Assembly: GCA_025384855.1 (NCBI GenBank)
Contig: JALAHT010000001.1
Coordinates: forward strand, 186,001-250,000
Source of the DNA: Luteirhabdus salina
GTDB taxonomy: Bacteria; Bacteroidota; Bacteroidia; Flavobacteriales; Flavobacteriaceae
DNA length: 64,000 bases
Reading direction: 5' to 3'
Shown here: in pieces, positions 55,772 through 64,000 of the stretch
Layout of the letters: every line of letters starts with the position of its first letter
Position numbering within the stretch: the first letter of the stretch is position 1
Position numbers and translations under genes: made by a program
Notes under the pieces: model-generated
Told to the model about the DNA's origin: nothing
What the model saw: the letters and a program-made list of their open reading frames with translations, nothing else
Database searches by the model: none

Positions 55772-57469
55772 TTGAACGGGCATACACGAAACTTTCTATA
55801 CCTTATTATATATGTACTGTTTTCCTCTACACTTTTGTGTCAGGATTTAGAACTGAAGCTTCAGGCTGAAAAGCCTATACCCGGAACATTATTAGACTCT
55901 ATTAATCCGACTATCAATTTTGACGATTACAATTCACTACAGCAAGAGTCGGTTCGGATTCTTCAATCGTTTCAGCAACTTGGATACCTATCATCGAACC
56001 TGGACAGTCTTAACCGAACAAACGACTCTATTATTGTCGCAACTTACTTCCTAGGCAATCGCACTAAAAGCATCGTGATTGATTACTCATCAACAAATCT
56101 TCAAGAGAAAGAAATTGCGACCTACTTCAAAAATGTAACCGACTCTTCGTTTATAGTTCCCGTATCACAACTCGAATCAAAGCTTGCTGCATTAAATCAG
56201 GCGGTTACCGCAACAGGGACTCCATTTGCTAGGCTACGACTTACTAATTTAAGAATAGATAACAAGGGGAATGTAACCGCCGACCTCGAGCTTTCCGAGG
56301 GCCCCTCACGCACGTTAGACTCTATAGCTATAAAGGGGTATGAGAAATTCCCAAGATCTTTTTTGCGCTATCAGGCGGGCATTAGAAAAGGCAAACCTTT
56401 TAGCAGAAGACGACTAATTCGGCAAAACGAACACTTAGACAACCTACCTTTCGTTGCTACCACCAAGCCTCCCGAAGTATTGTTTCGAAAAGATAGCACC
56501 ATCGCATACCTTTACTTGGAGAAGGAAAACAACAACACCTTCGATGGTATATTAGGGTTTGCAACCGATGCTGACACTCAAGAGTTTCAGCTAAATGGCT
56601 ATCTGAACCTCGCCTTGAACAACAACTTGAATTATGGGGAATCCTTATTAATCAATTATAAGGCTGATGGTGGCGAGCAGCAAAACTTTAGGGCACGGAT
56701 TTCACTACCCTATTTATTCAAGTCGCCTTTCGGAGTTACGGGTGAGCTCAAAATCTTTAAAAGAGACACTTCATTTGTCACCACCGAACAATTGGCCCGA
56801 ATGGACATTAGAGCATCCCCAACATTATCATTTTTTGCCGGCTACAAGGGATACGAATCGAACAATCTACAGGAGGGAGTTATAGTAGGCAATACTGTAA
56901 TAGATTTTACATCGAAATTTTTTACGGCTGGCGGAAACTATGAAGTGTTACAGCCAAGCCGACTGTTTCCTGTAAAAGCAACTATTGGAATAACTTCTGA
57001 AATCGGAGAAAGGGAGTTACGCGGCATTACGGAACCGCAAACGCGACTACACTTTAATGGCAGCTATATTTTCTCGCTTAATAAAACCAATTCAATTTAT
57101 CTCAAAAACGAAACGGGGATATTATTCAGCGATACCTACATTACCAACGAACTGTTTAGGTTTGGGGGTATACAATCGCTAAGAGGGTTTGATGAAAACA
57201 GTATCGACGCTTCCGTATATTCAACTTTAATGACAGAGTATCGATTCACGGTAAGCGATCAGTTCTTCGTTCACAGCATTATCGATGCTGGATATTTTGA
57301 AAATAGTATTCTATCCATATCGGAAAATCTATATGGGTTTGGATTCGGAATTGGGTTTATTACAAAAACCGGACTTTTCAGACTGAATGTCGCAAATGGA
57401 ATTTCGAATCAGCAAGATTTTGATATTTCAGGCACAAAAGTTCATTTAAGCCTCCAATCAAACTTCTAG
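55772..57469 (+). CDS. Omp85/BamA-family outer-membrane protein
   Basis: The 565-residue protein starts at TTG (55772); no ATG gives the full signal region LIIYVLFSSTLLCQ. After the signal, an N-terminal part of about 170 residues contains one POTRA-like unit (SIAIKGYEKFPRSFLRYQAG) followed by a beta-barrel. The barrel carries LRFGG-type motif FRFGGIQSLRGFDENS and ends ...VHLSLQSNF with a C-terminal Phe, as in Omp85 proteins. It is much shorter than BamA, so it is closer to TamA/patatin-like surface-antigen members. The cargo is unknown. It is divergent from the ribosomal operon and shares its 183-nt upstream region. Confidence 0.78.
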   Translation: MNGHTRNFLYLIIYVLFSSTLLCQDLELKLQAEKPIPGTLLDSINPTINFDDYNSLQQESVRILQSFQQLGYLSSNLDSLNRTNDSIIVATYFLGNRTKSIVIDYSSTNLQEKEIATYFKNVTDSSFIVPVSQLESKLAALNQAVTATGTPFARLRLTNLRIDNKGNVTADLELSEGPSRTLDSIAIKGYEKFPRSFLRYQAGIRKGKPFSRRRLIRQNEHLDNLPFVATTKPPEVLFRKDSTIAYLYLEKENNNTFDGILGFATDADTQEFQLNGYLNLALNNNLNYGESLLINYKADGGEQQNFRARISLPYLFKSPFGVTGELKIFKRDTSFVTTEQLARMDIRASPTLSFFAGYKGYESNNLQEGVIVGNTVIDFTSKFFTAGGNYEVLQPSRLFPVKATIGITSEIGERELRGITEPQTRLHFNGSYIFSLNKTNSIYLKNETGILFSDTYITNELFRFGGIQSLRGFDENSIDASVYSTLMTEYRFTVSDQFFVHSIIDAGYFENSILSISENLYGFGFGIGFITKTGLFRLNVANGISNQQDFDISGTKVHLSLQSNF

Positions 57470-57590
57470 CATTTAATTAACAGAGAACGCGAAAACGCTT
57501 AAACTAAGCTAAAATTAATGTTCAAAAAGTTGTGTAATTAACTTTTTATTGTGACTTTTGGCATTGGCTAATTCAAATAAATAATAAAAA

Positions 57591-60500
57591 ATGAAAACAA
57601 AGTTTAGTGGAATCCTAACGCTATTACTAGCGTTAGTAGTGCAACTTTCGTTTGCACAAGTACAAACAATTACGGGTACCGTAACCGACGATGGCGGCTT
57701 GCCTCTTCCAGGAGCAAATGTCATTGTAAAAGGAACGGCTACAGGTACTCAAACTGATTTCGACGGAAACTACTCTATTAGCGCTCGTCAAGGCCAAACA
57801 CTGGTCTACAGCTATGTAGGGTTTCAAACACAAGAAGTTGCTGTAGGAAATCAAACCTCAATCGATATTTCTTTACAGGTCGGGAACCAACTCGACGAAG
57901 TTGTAATTACAACTTACGGAGGTAACGTGACACAACGAGAGCTAACTACTAGCGTTGCGAAGCCAGATATTGAAACGGTTCAATCCGTTACATCATCGAA
58001 CGTGGCTTCCGCACTACAGGGAACAACCTCTGGTACGCAAATTAGCACCCTTTCAGGTGCACCAGGTGGTGAGGTTTCAATTCGTATTCGTGGTGCCTCT
58101 ACCATTAATGGTAACAGTAATCCATTATTCGTTATTGATGGTATCCCAATGTTTACCGGCGTAACTCGATCAAACAACTTTGGTGGTCAGCAAAACTCTG
58201 CACTATCAAACTTGAACCCGAATGAAATTGAGTCTATTCGTATTTTAAAAGATGCTGCGGCAACAGCCGTTTATGGGCAGAGAGGTTCGAATGGTGTTGT
58301 TGAGATTACTACCAAAAAAGGTAAGTCTGGAAAGCTTTCGATCAACATCAACAATTCTGTTGGTTTCCAGACCGCTCTTAACAAATATGAAAAAATGGAT
58401 TATGGTCAATGGTTGAATTACCGTGACACATATGCAGAAAACTCAGGTGCACCATCTGGTAGCTTCTCTGCTAATGATGCTGACCGCCCTGATTTAGAGG
58501 GTGCATCTGATGCTGTACTTCAAGCTTTTTATGATTCTGTTTCAGATGTTGGAGATTCTTATATGGATGCGGTTTATGTAGATGAGGCTCCAATTATTGA
58601 AAATAACGTTTCTTTTAGCGGAGGTAGCGAAAAGACTAAGTTCTTCTTCACAGCTTCTCGTTTTGACCAAGAAGGTACTGTTTTAACACAGGACTTTGTT
58701 AGAAAAAATGCTCGTCTTAACATCACGCAAGAAATCACTGAAGATTTAACATTTGACGGTGGTATAGGAATCGCGGACGAATCTTCTCGAGCTATTGTGA
58801 ACGACAACAACATTTTTGGTGTATTGTCTACAGCATTATTAGAGCGTCCAGGTTTAGACTTGCGTCAGGAAAATGGCGACTTCACTCCATATACTGAGTT
58901 TACAATCTCTAACCCACTTCAGAATGCTCTTTCAGATTTCGGTGAGGGTACTACCTTCCGGGTTATTGGTAATGCTGGTTTAAACTACTCCATTACTGAT
59001 GATTTCTCAGCGGCTGTTAAGTTTGGTTTAGACCAAACCGAATATCGTGAGAGAATTTTTAACCCCGCTTCTACAGCGCAAGGTAACTTTGGAATTTCAA
59101 ACGATGAAGGAACACCTGGTCTTTCACAGGAAACACATACTTCTGTTCGTATCTGGCTTGTACGTCCTTCATTATCTTATAATACTAATATTACAGATGG
59201 TATTGAATTAAGAGCGTATCTTGGATCTGAATACGAAAGAAGATGGACAAAGTTTGTTGGAGCCCTATCTGAAGGTTTCACAAGCCCTGGTTTAACTTAC
59301 GTGTCTCAAGGTATATTCCCAATTACGACAAGTGCTTCATTTAGTGAAGAAATTCGAACTGCCTTAATTGGTACTTTAGGATTTACGCTTTGGGATAAAT
59401 TGATTTTAGAGGGGTCTATTCGTCGTGATGATAACTCTAAATTTAGAGAAGATGACCGTACAGGTTATTTCCCTGGTGCTTCGGCAGCATACATTCTATC
59501 GAATGAAAGTTGGTTTGAAAACAACTTCTTGACCTATATGAAATTAAGAGGTTCTTGGGGTATTACAGGTAACGATTCACCATTCGCACGCTATACCGCT
59601 CCTGTAACCGCTACAGATCTTTATGGTGAAGCACAGACTACTTTCCTTACCATCGGTTCGCAAAGTGCTCGCTGGGAGGAGACAGAACAGATTGACGTAG
59701 GATTTGACTCTAAATTTTTCGACGGAGTGCTTGGACTTGGGTATTCTTATTACTTGAAGCGCACTAACGACCGCTCCTTAGTTGTAAATGATTTTACAGC
59801 ACTAAACCAAGGAAACCGTTCCGTTGTTGCAAACATCGCTGAAATGGAAAATAAAGGTCACGAAATTGACTTAAATATTACGCCATTTAATACAGAGGAT
59901 TTTTATTGGAGCAACACCTTCAACTTCAGTACTCTTGATAATGAGGTAACTTTCCTTCCAAAAGATGCAGAAGGAAATACTAGACCTATTGATGCAGGTT
60001 TTGTAAACCGAGTAGATGAGGGAGAACCATTAGGTTATTTCTATGTATTCGAAGCTGACGGTCTATATCAAGAAGGAGATGTTATTCCTCAAGACTTAGT
60101 TGACCAAGGAGTAGGTCCTGGTGATGTTCGCTATGTTGACCAAAACGGTGATGGACTCATTAATGATGAAGACCGTATTAACGGTGGAGATGCATGGGCA
60201 GATTTCACACTTAACTGGCAAGGAAATGTTCGTTACAAAAATTTCGATCTTAACTTCCTATGGGCATGGTCTGAAGGAAATGAAATTTTCAACAATAACT
60301 TACAGTTTGCTGGAATTTCTGGTAGCCCGAACTTTGGTAAATTATCAAATCAGTTAGACTGGTGGACTCCTACCAATACTGATACCGATATTCCACGACC
60401 TAACCAAGTTACGCAAGGATACAACAACCAAGAATCAACAAGATTTGTTGAAGATGGTTCGTATATTAAGCTAAGAAATATTACATTAGGATATACATTA

Positions 60501-60689
60501 CCTGAGATTAAAGGTTTAGACAAAGTGCGTGTTTATGTATCTGCTGATAACCTAGTATTGATTACCGATTATTCTGGAGTTGATCCTGAGGTAAATACCT
60601 TTGGTAACACGAACATTTCTAGAGGTACTGACTTCTTAAGCCAAGGTGGTGCACGTGTACTTAAAGTTGGTATGAACTTATCATTCTAA
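57591..60689 (+). CDS. SusC/RagA-family TonB-linked outer-membrane transporter
   Basis: The 1032-residue precursor has a signal peptide ending at LSFAQ. A CarboxypepD_reg-like domain (about 25-105; VTDDGGLPLPGANVIVKGT, DFDGNYSI) is followed by a plug (about 115-235; VSIRIRGASTINGNSNPLFV) and a large barrel ending MNLSF. It forms the TonB-energised channel of a nutrient uptake pair with the SusD-like lipoprotein 12 nt downstream. No glycan-degrading enzymes adjoin, so the substrate class is unclear; it could be protein or peptide as well as glycan. Confidence 0.93.
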   Translation: MKTKFSGILTLLLALVVQLSFAQVQTITGTVTDDGGLPLPGANVIVKGTATGTQTDFDGNYSISARQGQTLVYSYVGFQTQEVAVGNQTSIDISLQVGNQLDEVVITTYGGNVTQRELTTSVAKPDIETVQSVTSSNVASALQGTTSGTQISTLSGAPGGEVSIRIRGASTINGNSNPLFVIDGIPMFTGVTRSNNFGGQQNSALSNLNPNEIESIRILKDAAATAVYGQRGSNGVVEITTKKGKSGKLSININNSVGFQTALNKYEKMDYGQWLNYRDTYAENSGAPSGSFSANDADRPDLEGASDAVLQAFYDSVSDVGDSYMDAVYVDEAPIIENNVSFSGGSEKTKFFFTASRFDQEGTVLTQDFVRKNARLNITQEITEDLTFDGGIGIADESSRAIVNDNNIFGVLSTALLERPGLDLRQENGDFTPYTEFTISNPLQNALSDFGEGTTFRVIGNAGLNYSITDDFSAAVKFGLDQTEYRERIFNPASTAQGNFGISNDEGTPGLSQETHTSVRIWLVRPSLSYNTNITDGIELRAYLGSEYERRWTKFVGALSEGFTSPGLTYVSQGIFPITTSASFSEEIRTALIGTLGFTLWDKLILEGSIRRDDNSKFREDDRTGYFPGASAAYILSNESWFENNFLTYMKLRGSWGITGNDSPFARYTAPVTATDLYGEAQTTFLTIGSQSARWEETEQIDVGFDSKFFDGVLGLGYSYYLKRTNDRSLVVNDFTALNQGNRSVVANIAEMENKGHEIDLNITPFNTEDFYWSNTFNFSTLDNEVTFLPKDAEGNTRPIDAGFVNRVDEGEPLGYFYVFEADGLYQEGDVIPQDLVDQGVGPGDVRYVDQNGDGLINDEDRINGGDAWADFTLNWQGNVRYKNFDLNFLWAWSEGNEIFNNNLQFAGISGSPNFGKLSNQLDWWTPTNTDTDIPRPNQVTQGYNNQESTRFVEDGSYIKLRNITLGYTLPEIKGLDKVRVYVSADNLVLITDYSGVDPEVNTFGNTNISRGTDFLSQGGARVLKVGMNLSF

Positions 60690-60701
60690 AAAAATAAAAC
60701 A

Positions 60702-62033
60702 ATGAAAAACATAAAATTAATATTTTCAATATTCTTTGCGCTGGCACTATTTACCAGTTGTGAAGATCAATTAAATGTCACAAATCCAGCGGCGCTTAGC
60801 GCAGAGAACTTCATCTTTGATGGTGATTCTGCCGAGCAGGCGTTACTAGATGCTTACAATGACATGCAGAGCCGTTACGTAATGGCTTCAGAACCTAAAA
60901 TGATTCAAGGTCTTTACTCAGATGAGTTAAAGCACCCTGGTTCATTCCCTCACTTGAACCAAGCGTTAATCAACAATTTCTTGACTGACAATTTTGGTTT
61001 AACAAATATCTTCTCAAACCATTATGATATCATAAACACTGCTACGGAAGCTATTCGAGGTACTGAAGCACTAGACGAATCACAAATCGACCCTGAAAGA
61101 CAAGCTCAACTTCTTGCTGAAGCTCATGCCCTACGCGCATTTGCTTACTTTCAATTAGTTAAGACTTTTGGAGGTTTACCAATAACCGAGCGAACTGTTC
61201 CTTTTGATGGGCCAGAAGCTAATGATGAGCCGCGTCAATCTCAGGAAGCTGTTTATGACTACATCTTGAGTGAAATTGCTTTAGCTGAAGGAAACATTGA
61301 TCCAAGTAATCCGATCTCTAGATTCACTAACGATGCCGTTCGTGTTTTGAAAGCTAGTGTGTTTCTATTTAGAGGTAATTACCCTGGCGTAGAAAACACT
61401 CTTCAACCACTTATTGGTGATTATAGCTTAGTAGAAAGCTATGGGGATTTATGGAATAATGACCTTGAGAATAGTGAAGCTATTTTTAGAGTTAATTATA
61501 CATCCTCTGATGCTGGTGACTTACAGACATTCTTTACACCACAAGGTCGTAGAGAGGTAGCTCCTACAGAATCATTAGTTAATGCTTTTGAATCGGGTGA
61601 TGAGCGATTGAATCAAATTGTCAATCCAAATGATCCAAACACCGTTTATGTAGGAAAATACATGAATAACCAGTTCAAACCATACGTTTATCGCTATGCT
61701 GATGTTTTGTTAATGTACGCTGAAGCTTTGGCGCGTCGCAACGCACCCAATGCCTCTGATTTCATTAATGAAGTTAGAAATCGTGCTGGCCTAGGAGACA
61801 TTAACCTTACTTCAGGCAACGTAGTGCCAGCGATCTCTCAGGAACGACGAATTGAGTTTTTCGCTGAAGGCAAACGATGGGAAGATGTTAAGCGTCTAGG
61901 GCTTGCAGAACAAGTTATATCCAGCAAACAAGGTATAACCTTTAACTCAAGACAAGTTCTATGGCCAATACCACAGGATGAATTAGACAGAAATGGCGCT
62001 ATGAGCCAAGCGGATCAAAATCCTGGCTACTAA
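60702..62033 (+). CDS. SusD/RagB-family substrate-binding lipoprotein
   Basis: The 443-residue protein has a lipobox FTSC (Cys20) and is expected on the cell surface as the lid of the SusC channel. TPR-type helices include AEAHALRAFAYFQLVKTFGGLP, and the C-terminal SusD signature is ISQERRIEFFAEGKRWEDVKRLG (shown in part). Length is short for the family, which is often about 500 or more. It is followed by a strong terminator, so the pair forms a two-gene operon. Confidence 0.92.
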   Translation: MKNIKLIFSIFFALALFTSCEDQLNVTNPAALSAENFIFDGDSAEQALLDAYNDMQSRYVMASEPKMIQGLYSDELKHPGSFPHLNQALINNFLTDNFGLTNIFSNHYDIINTATEAIRGTEALDESQIDPERQAQLLAEAHALRAFAYFQLVKTFGGLPITERTVPFDGPEANDEPRQSQEAVYDYILSEIALAEGNIDPSNPISRFTNDAVRVLKASVFLFRGNYPGVENTLQPLIGDYSLVESYGDLWNNDLENSEAIFRVNYTSSDAGDLQTFFTPQGRREVAPTESLVNAFESGDERLNQIVNPNDPNTVYVGKYMNNQFKPYVYRYADVLLMYAEALARRNAPNASDFINEVRNRAGLGDINLTSGNVVPAISQERRIEFFAEGKRWEDVKRLGLAEQVISSKQGITFNSRQVLWPIPQDELDRNGAMSQADQNPGY

Positions 62034-62059
62034 TTCCAAAAACAAATAATTATATTTGG

Positions 62060-62089
62060 AAAAGCTGTTGAGAAAACTCAACAGCTTTT
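62060..62089 (+). terminator. intrinsic terminator of the SusC/SusD operon
   Basis: AAAAGCTGTTGAG pairs perfectly with CTCAACAGCTTTT over 13 bp with a 4-nt AAAA loop, followed by a long T-run. It starts 27 nt after the SusD stop codon. Confidence 0.95.
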
Positions 62090-62388
62090 TTTTTATTCTC
62101 TCTTCATATCAAAGCAAGCAAGCAAGTATAACAGTACTCATTTACAATTACCAAACTCGATTAAACATGCGACTCTTATAGGATGGGCGAAAAGGCTCCT
62201 CCTAACTGATATATAAAAATATGCCTTGACTAGTACAGCAACTTGACATTTTCTCCTTGACATAAATAAATCAGAAAACTTTCACGTACGACACCGATTA
62301 ATCCTACAAGATGAAATATTAAGAAATTCTGTGGTTGTTTAACAGATTATTAGCATTTTTGTAATAAACATTAAAAGCATTTCGACAA
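62090..62388. other. 299-nt gene-free spacer before the second SusC-type gene
   Basis: No gene or RNA was recognised in this AT-rich stretch between the SusC/SusD terminator and the next start codon. A TTGTTTAACAG-to-TTTTTG arrangement about 20-50 nt before the ATG at 62389 may hold the promoter, but it does not fit TTG-N19-TAnnTTTG well. Confidence 0.4.
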
Positions 62389-64000
62389 ATGAAAACAAAA
62401 TTACGATTGATCCTTAGCGGTTTTTTCGTGTTGGCGAGTTCCCTGATATTTGCACAACAGAAAACCATTTCAGGTTCCGTTTCCGATAGCAACGGATTAC
62501 CGCTTCCAGGAGTGAATATCTTGGTAAAAAACTCTACCGTCGGAACACAGTCCGATTTCGATGGAAATTATACAATTCAGGCGAACGCTGGAGAAACACT
62601 AGTTTTCAGCTACGTAGGATTTGGGACACAAGAGGTTCCGGTTACTGCTTCTACGAATACAGTTAATGTTACTTTGGAAGAAGATGCGGCGCAACTTGAT
62701 GAAGTTATAGTAACCGCCCAAGGTATTCGGAAAGAGAAAAAAGCATTGGGATACGCAGTATCGACCGTTTCTTCAGAGCAATTAGAACAAAAAGGTGAAG
62801 GAGATATTGCCAGAGTTCTGCAAGGTAAGGCTACCGGTGTAAGAATTACGCAAACTAGCGGTCTTTCAGGTTCTGGAACTCAATTCTTGATCCGCGGACT
62901 TACGTCACCAGGAAACAACCAACCACTATTTATCGTAGATGGTGTGCCTTTCGATTCTGGAAACAACGGTGGAGGTAGCGGTACTACCTCTTCCTCTCGT
63001 TTTTTGGATTTGGACCCAAATAATATAGAAAGCGTAAACGTACTTAAAGGACTTAGCGCAACTACACTTTATGGATCGGATGGCCGAAACGGGGTGGTAA
63101 TTATCACCACTAAAAGTGCGGCAAGCGGAGATTATAACAAGAAAACCGAAATCACTATTACGCAATCAACTTTTTTCAATGAAATAGCCTCTTTACCAGA
63201 CTACACAAGAAAGCAAGGTCAAGGATATTATGGCGCTTATTTCGACTACCAAGGCAACTGGGGTGCTGCTTATGGTAATCCTGGACAGGGTAACGTTGAT
63301 GAAAATGGAAACGTGCCTCACCCCTACGCTGGTTCCGCAAACGCCTTAGCAGCTTTTCCGGAATTTGCTACAGCGGATTATAAGTATCAGTTTTATGATC
63401 GCGATTCCTTCTTTCGAACGGGGGTCGTTAACAGCACTAGCATAAACGCCAATGGAGGTACTGAAAAAACCAAGTTCAGTATGAGTTATAGCAATTTATA
63501 CGACCAAGGATTCTTGCCAGGCAACCGTTTGAAGCGAGATGCTTTTTCGATTGGAGGAAGTGCGAAGTTATCCAATAACTTTACAGTGTCCGGTGTTCTG
63601 AACACTACTTTTACGAACTATCAATCACCACGTATCTTTGATATCTTTTCTGCTTTCAACACTATTCCAACCAGTGTAAATTTTGTAGGATTACCGTTTC
63701 AGAGCCCAATTGACGGTTCCGAGATTTCATTTAGAGATGCTGTTGCGAACCCACTTTGGGTGGTAAATAACACAGGTTCAGAACAAGATGTAAATAGGAC
63801 TTTTGGTAACTTCAATGCTACCTACAATTTTGGAGAGGGTATTAATCTAACATATCGATTAGGTTTAGACACATATACCGAACTTAATACGATCTATCAA
63901 AACAGAGGAAGTAACTCTACCAATGCAATACCTGAAGGTAGTTACTTTACTGATAACTTTAGATCAACAATATTTGACCATACAATTCTTCTCGACTTAG
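62389..64000 (+). CDS. SusC/RagA-family TonB-linked outer-membrane transporter (3' truncated)
   Basis: The frame opens at the ATG at 62389 (MKTKLRLILSGFFVLASS) and is still open at the last base, giving 537 residues. A signal peptide to LIFAQ, a CarboxypepD_reg-like domain (VSDSNGLPLPGVNILVKNS, DFDGNYTI), the linker DEVIVTAQGIRKEKKALGY and a plug (TQFLIRGLTSPGNNQPLFIVDG in part) are present; the barrel begins at about residue 240. The GIRKEKKALGYA linker marks a SusC subgroup different from the preceding transporter. Its SusD partner would lie beyond the window. Confidence 0.92.
   Translation, partial: MKTKLRLILSGFFVLASSLIFAQQKTISGSVSDSNGLPLPGVNILVKNSTVGTQSDFDGNYTIQANAGETLVFSYVGFGTQEVPVTASTNTVNVTLEEDAAQLDEVIVTAQGIRKEKKALGYAVSTVSSEQLEQKGEGDIARVLQGKATGVRITQTSGLSGSGTQFLIRGLTSPGNNQPLFIVDGVPFDSGNNGGGSGTTSSSRFLDLDPNNIESVNVLKGLSATTLYGSDGRNGVVIITTKSAASGDYNKKTEITITQSTFFNEIASLPDYTRKQGQGYYGAYFDYQGNWGAAYGNPGQGNVDENGNVPHPYAGSANALAAFPEFATADYKYQFYDRDSFFRTGVVNSTSINANGGTEKTKFSMSYSNLYDQGFLPGNRLKRDAFSIGGSAKLSNNFTVSGVLNTTFTNYQSPRIFDIFSAFNTIPTSVNFVGLPFQSPIDGSEISFRDAVANPLWVVNNTGSEQDVNRTFGNFNATYNFGEGINLTYRLGLDTYTELNTIYQNRGSNSTNAIPEGSYFTDNFRSTIFDHTILLDL

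Noticed and set aside
62926-63165. 79-codon minus-strand frame inside the second SusC-type gene
   Set aside because: The plus-strand frame continues through it with the plug domain of a SusC receptor; the minus frame has no start context or homology.

Overview
The window reads as chromosomal DNA of a Bacteroidota bacterium, most likely a marine Flavobacteriaceae. The grounds are: a str-S10-spc-alpha ribosomal super-operon with fusA directly before rpsJ and no tuf or adk inserted; -7 promoter elements of the TAnnTTTG type; SusC/SusD pairs; FecR/TonB-receptor signalling genes; many small surface lipoproteins; and a kynurenine-pathway gene group. No tRNA, rRNA, CRISPR array, prophage or insertion sequence was seen.

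Layout. 1-5.8 kb: tryptophan/kynurenine meta-cleavage genes (semialdehyde dehydrogenase, an atypical SDR, ACMSD-type decarboxylase, an O-methyltransferase), interrupted by a minus-strand lipoate ligase and several intergenic repeats. 6-19.4 kb: envelope and secreted hydrolases (subtilase lipoprotein, PAP2 phosphatase, TatA, M1 peptidase, DUF6702, two regulatory-domain paralogs, PepE, M15, M48, amidohydrolase, fasciclin lipoprotein, M28). 19.4-27.8 kb: three lipoproteins built from a shared repeat domain, divergent from an ECF sigma factor, a FecR-type anti-sigma factor and an STN-containing TonB receptor. 27.8-38.1 kb: argS, small proteins, an NAD(P)-binding protein, two guanidino-group hydrolases, gltA, eno and carA. 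38.2-55.6 kb: the complete ribosomal super-operon on the minus strand, from rpsL to rplQ. 55.8-64 kb: an Omp85/BamA-like protein, a SusC/SusD pair, and the start of a second SusC-type receptor cut by the window end.

The most interesting system is at 19.4-27.8 kb. Three 30-nt sites share the layout TAGGG, exactly 15 nt, then (C/T)TGT(C/T). One lies before fecR and the receptor, one before the operon of the 583- and 162-residue lipoproteins, and one before the 622-residue lipoprotein. All end 32 to 22 nt before a start codon. I infer one ECF regulon in which the anti-sigma/receptor operon and the divergent repeat lipoproteins are co-controlled, so the lipoproteins are probably working parts of the surface-signalling system.

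Other points worth checking are a REP-like repeat cluster carrying a decayed copy of the lplA 3' end, an SDR without the YxxxK catalytic pair, a subtilase without the usual oxyanion Asn, several genes with -7 motifs only 4-9 nt from the start codon (probably leaderless mRNAs), and a 287-nt gap with hairpins between rpsJ and rplC.
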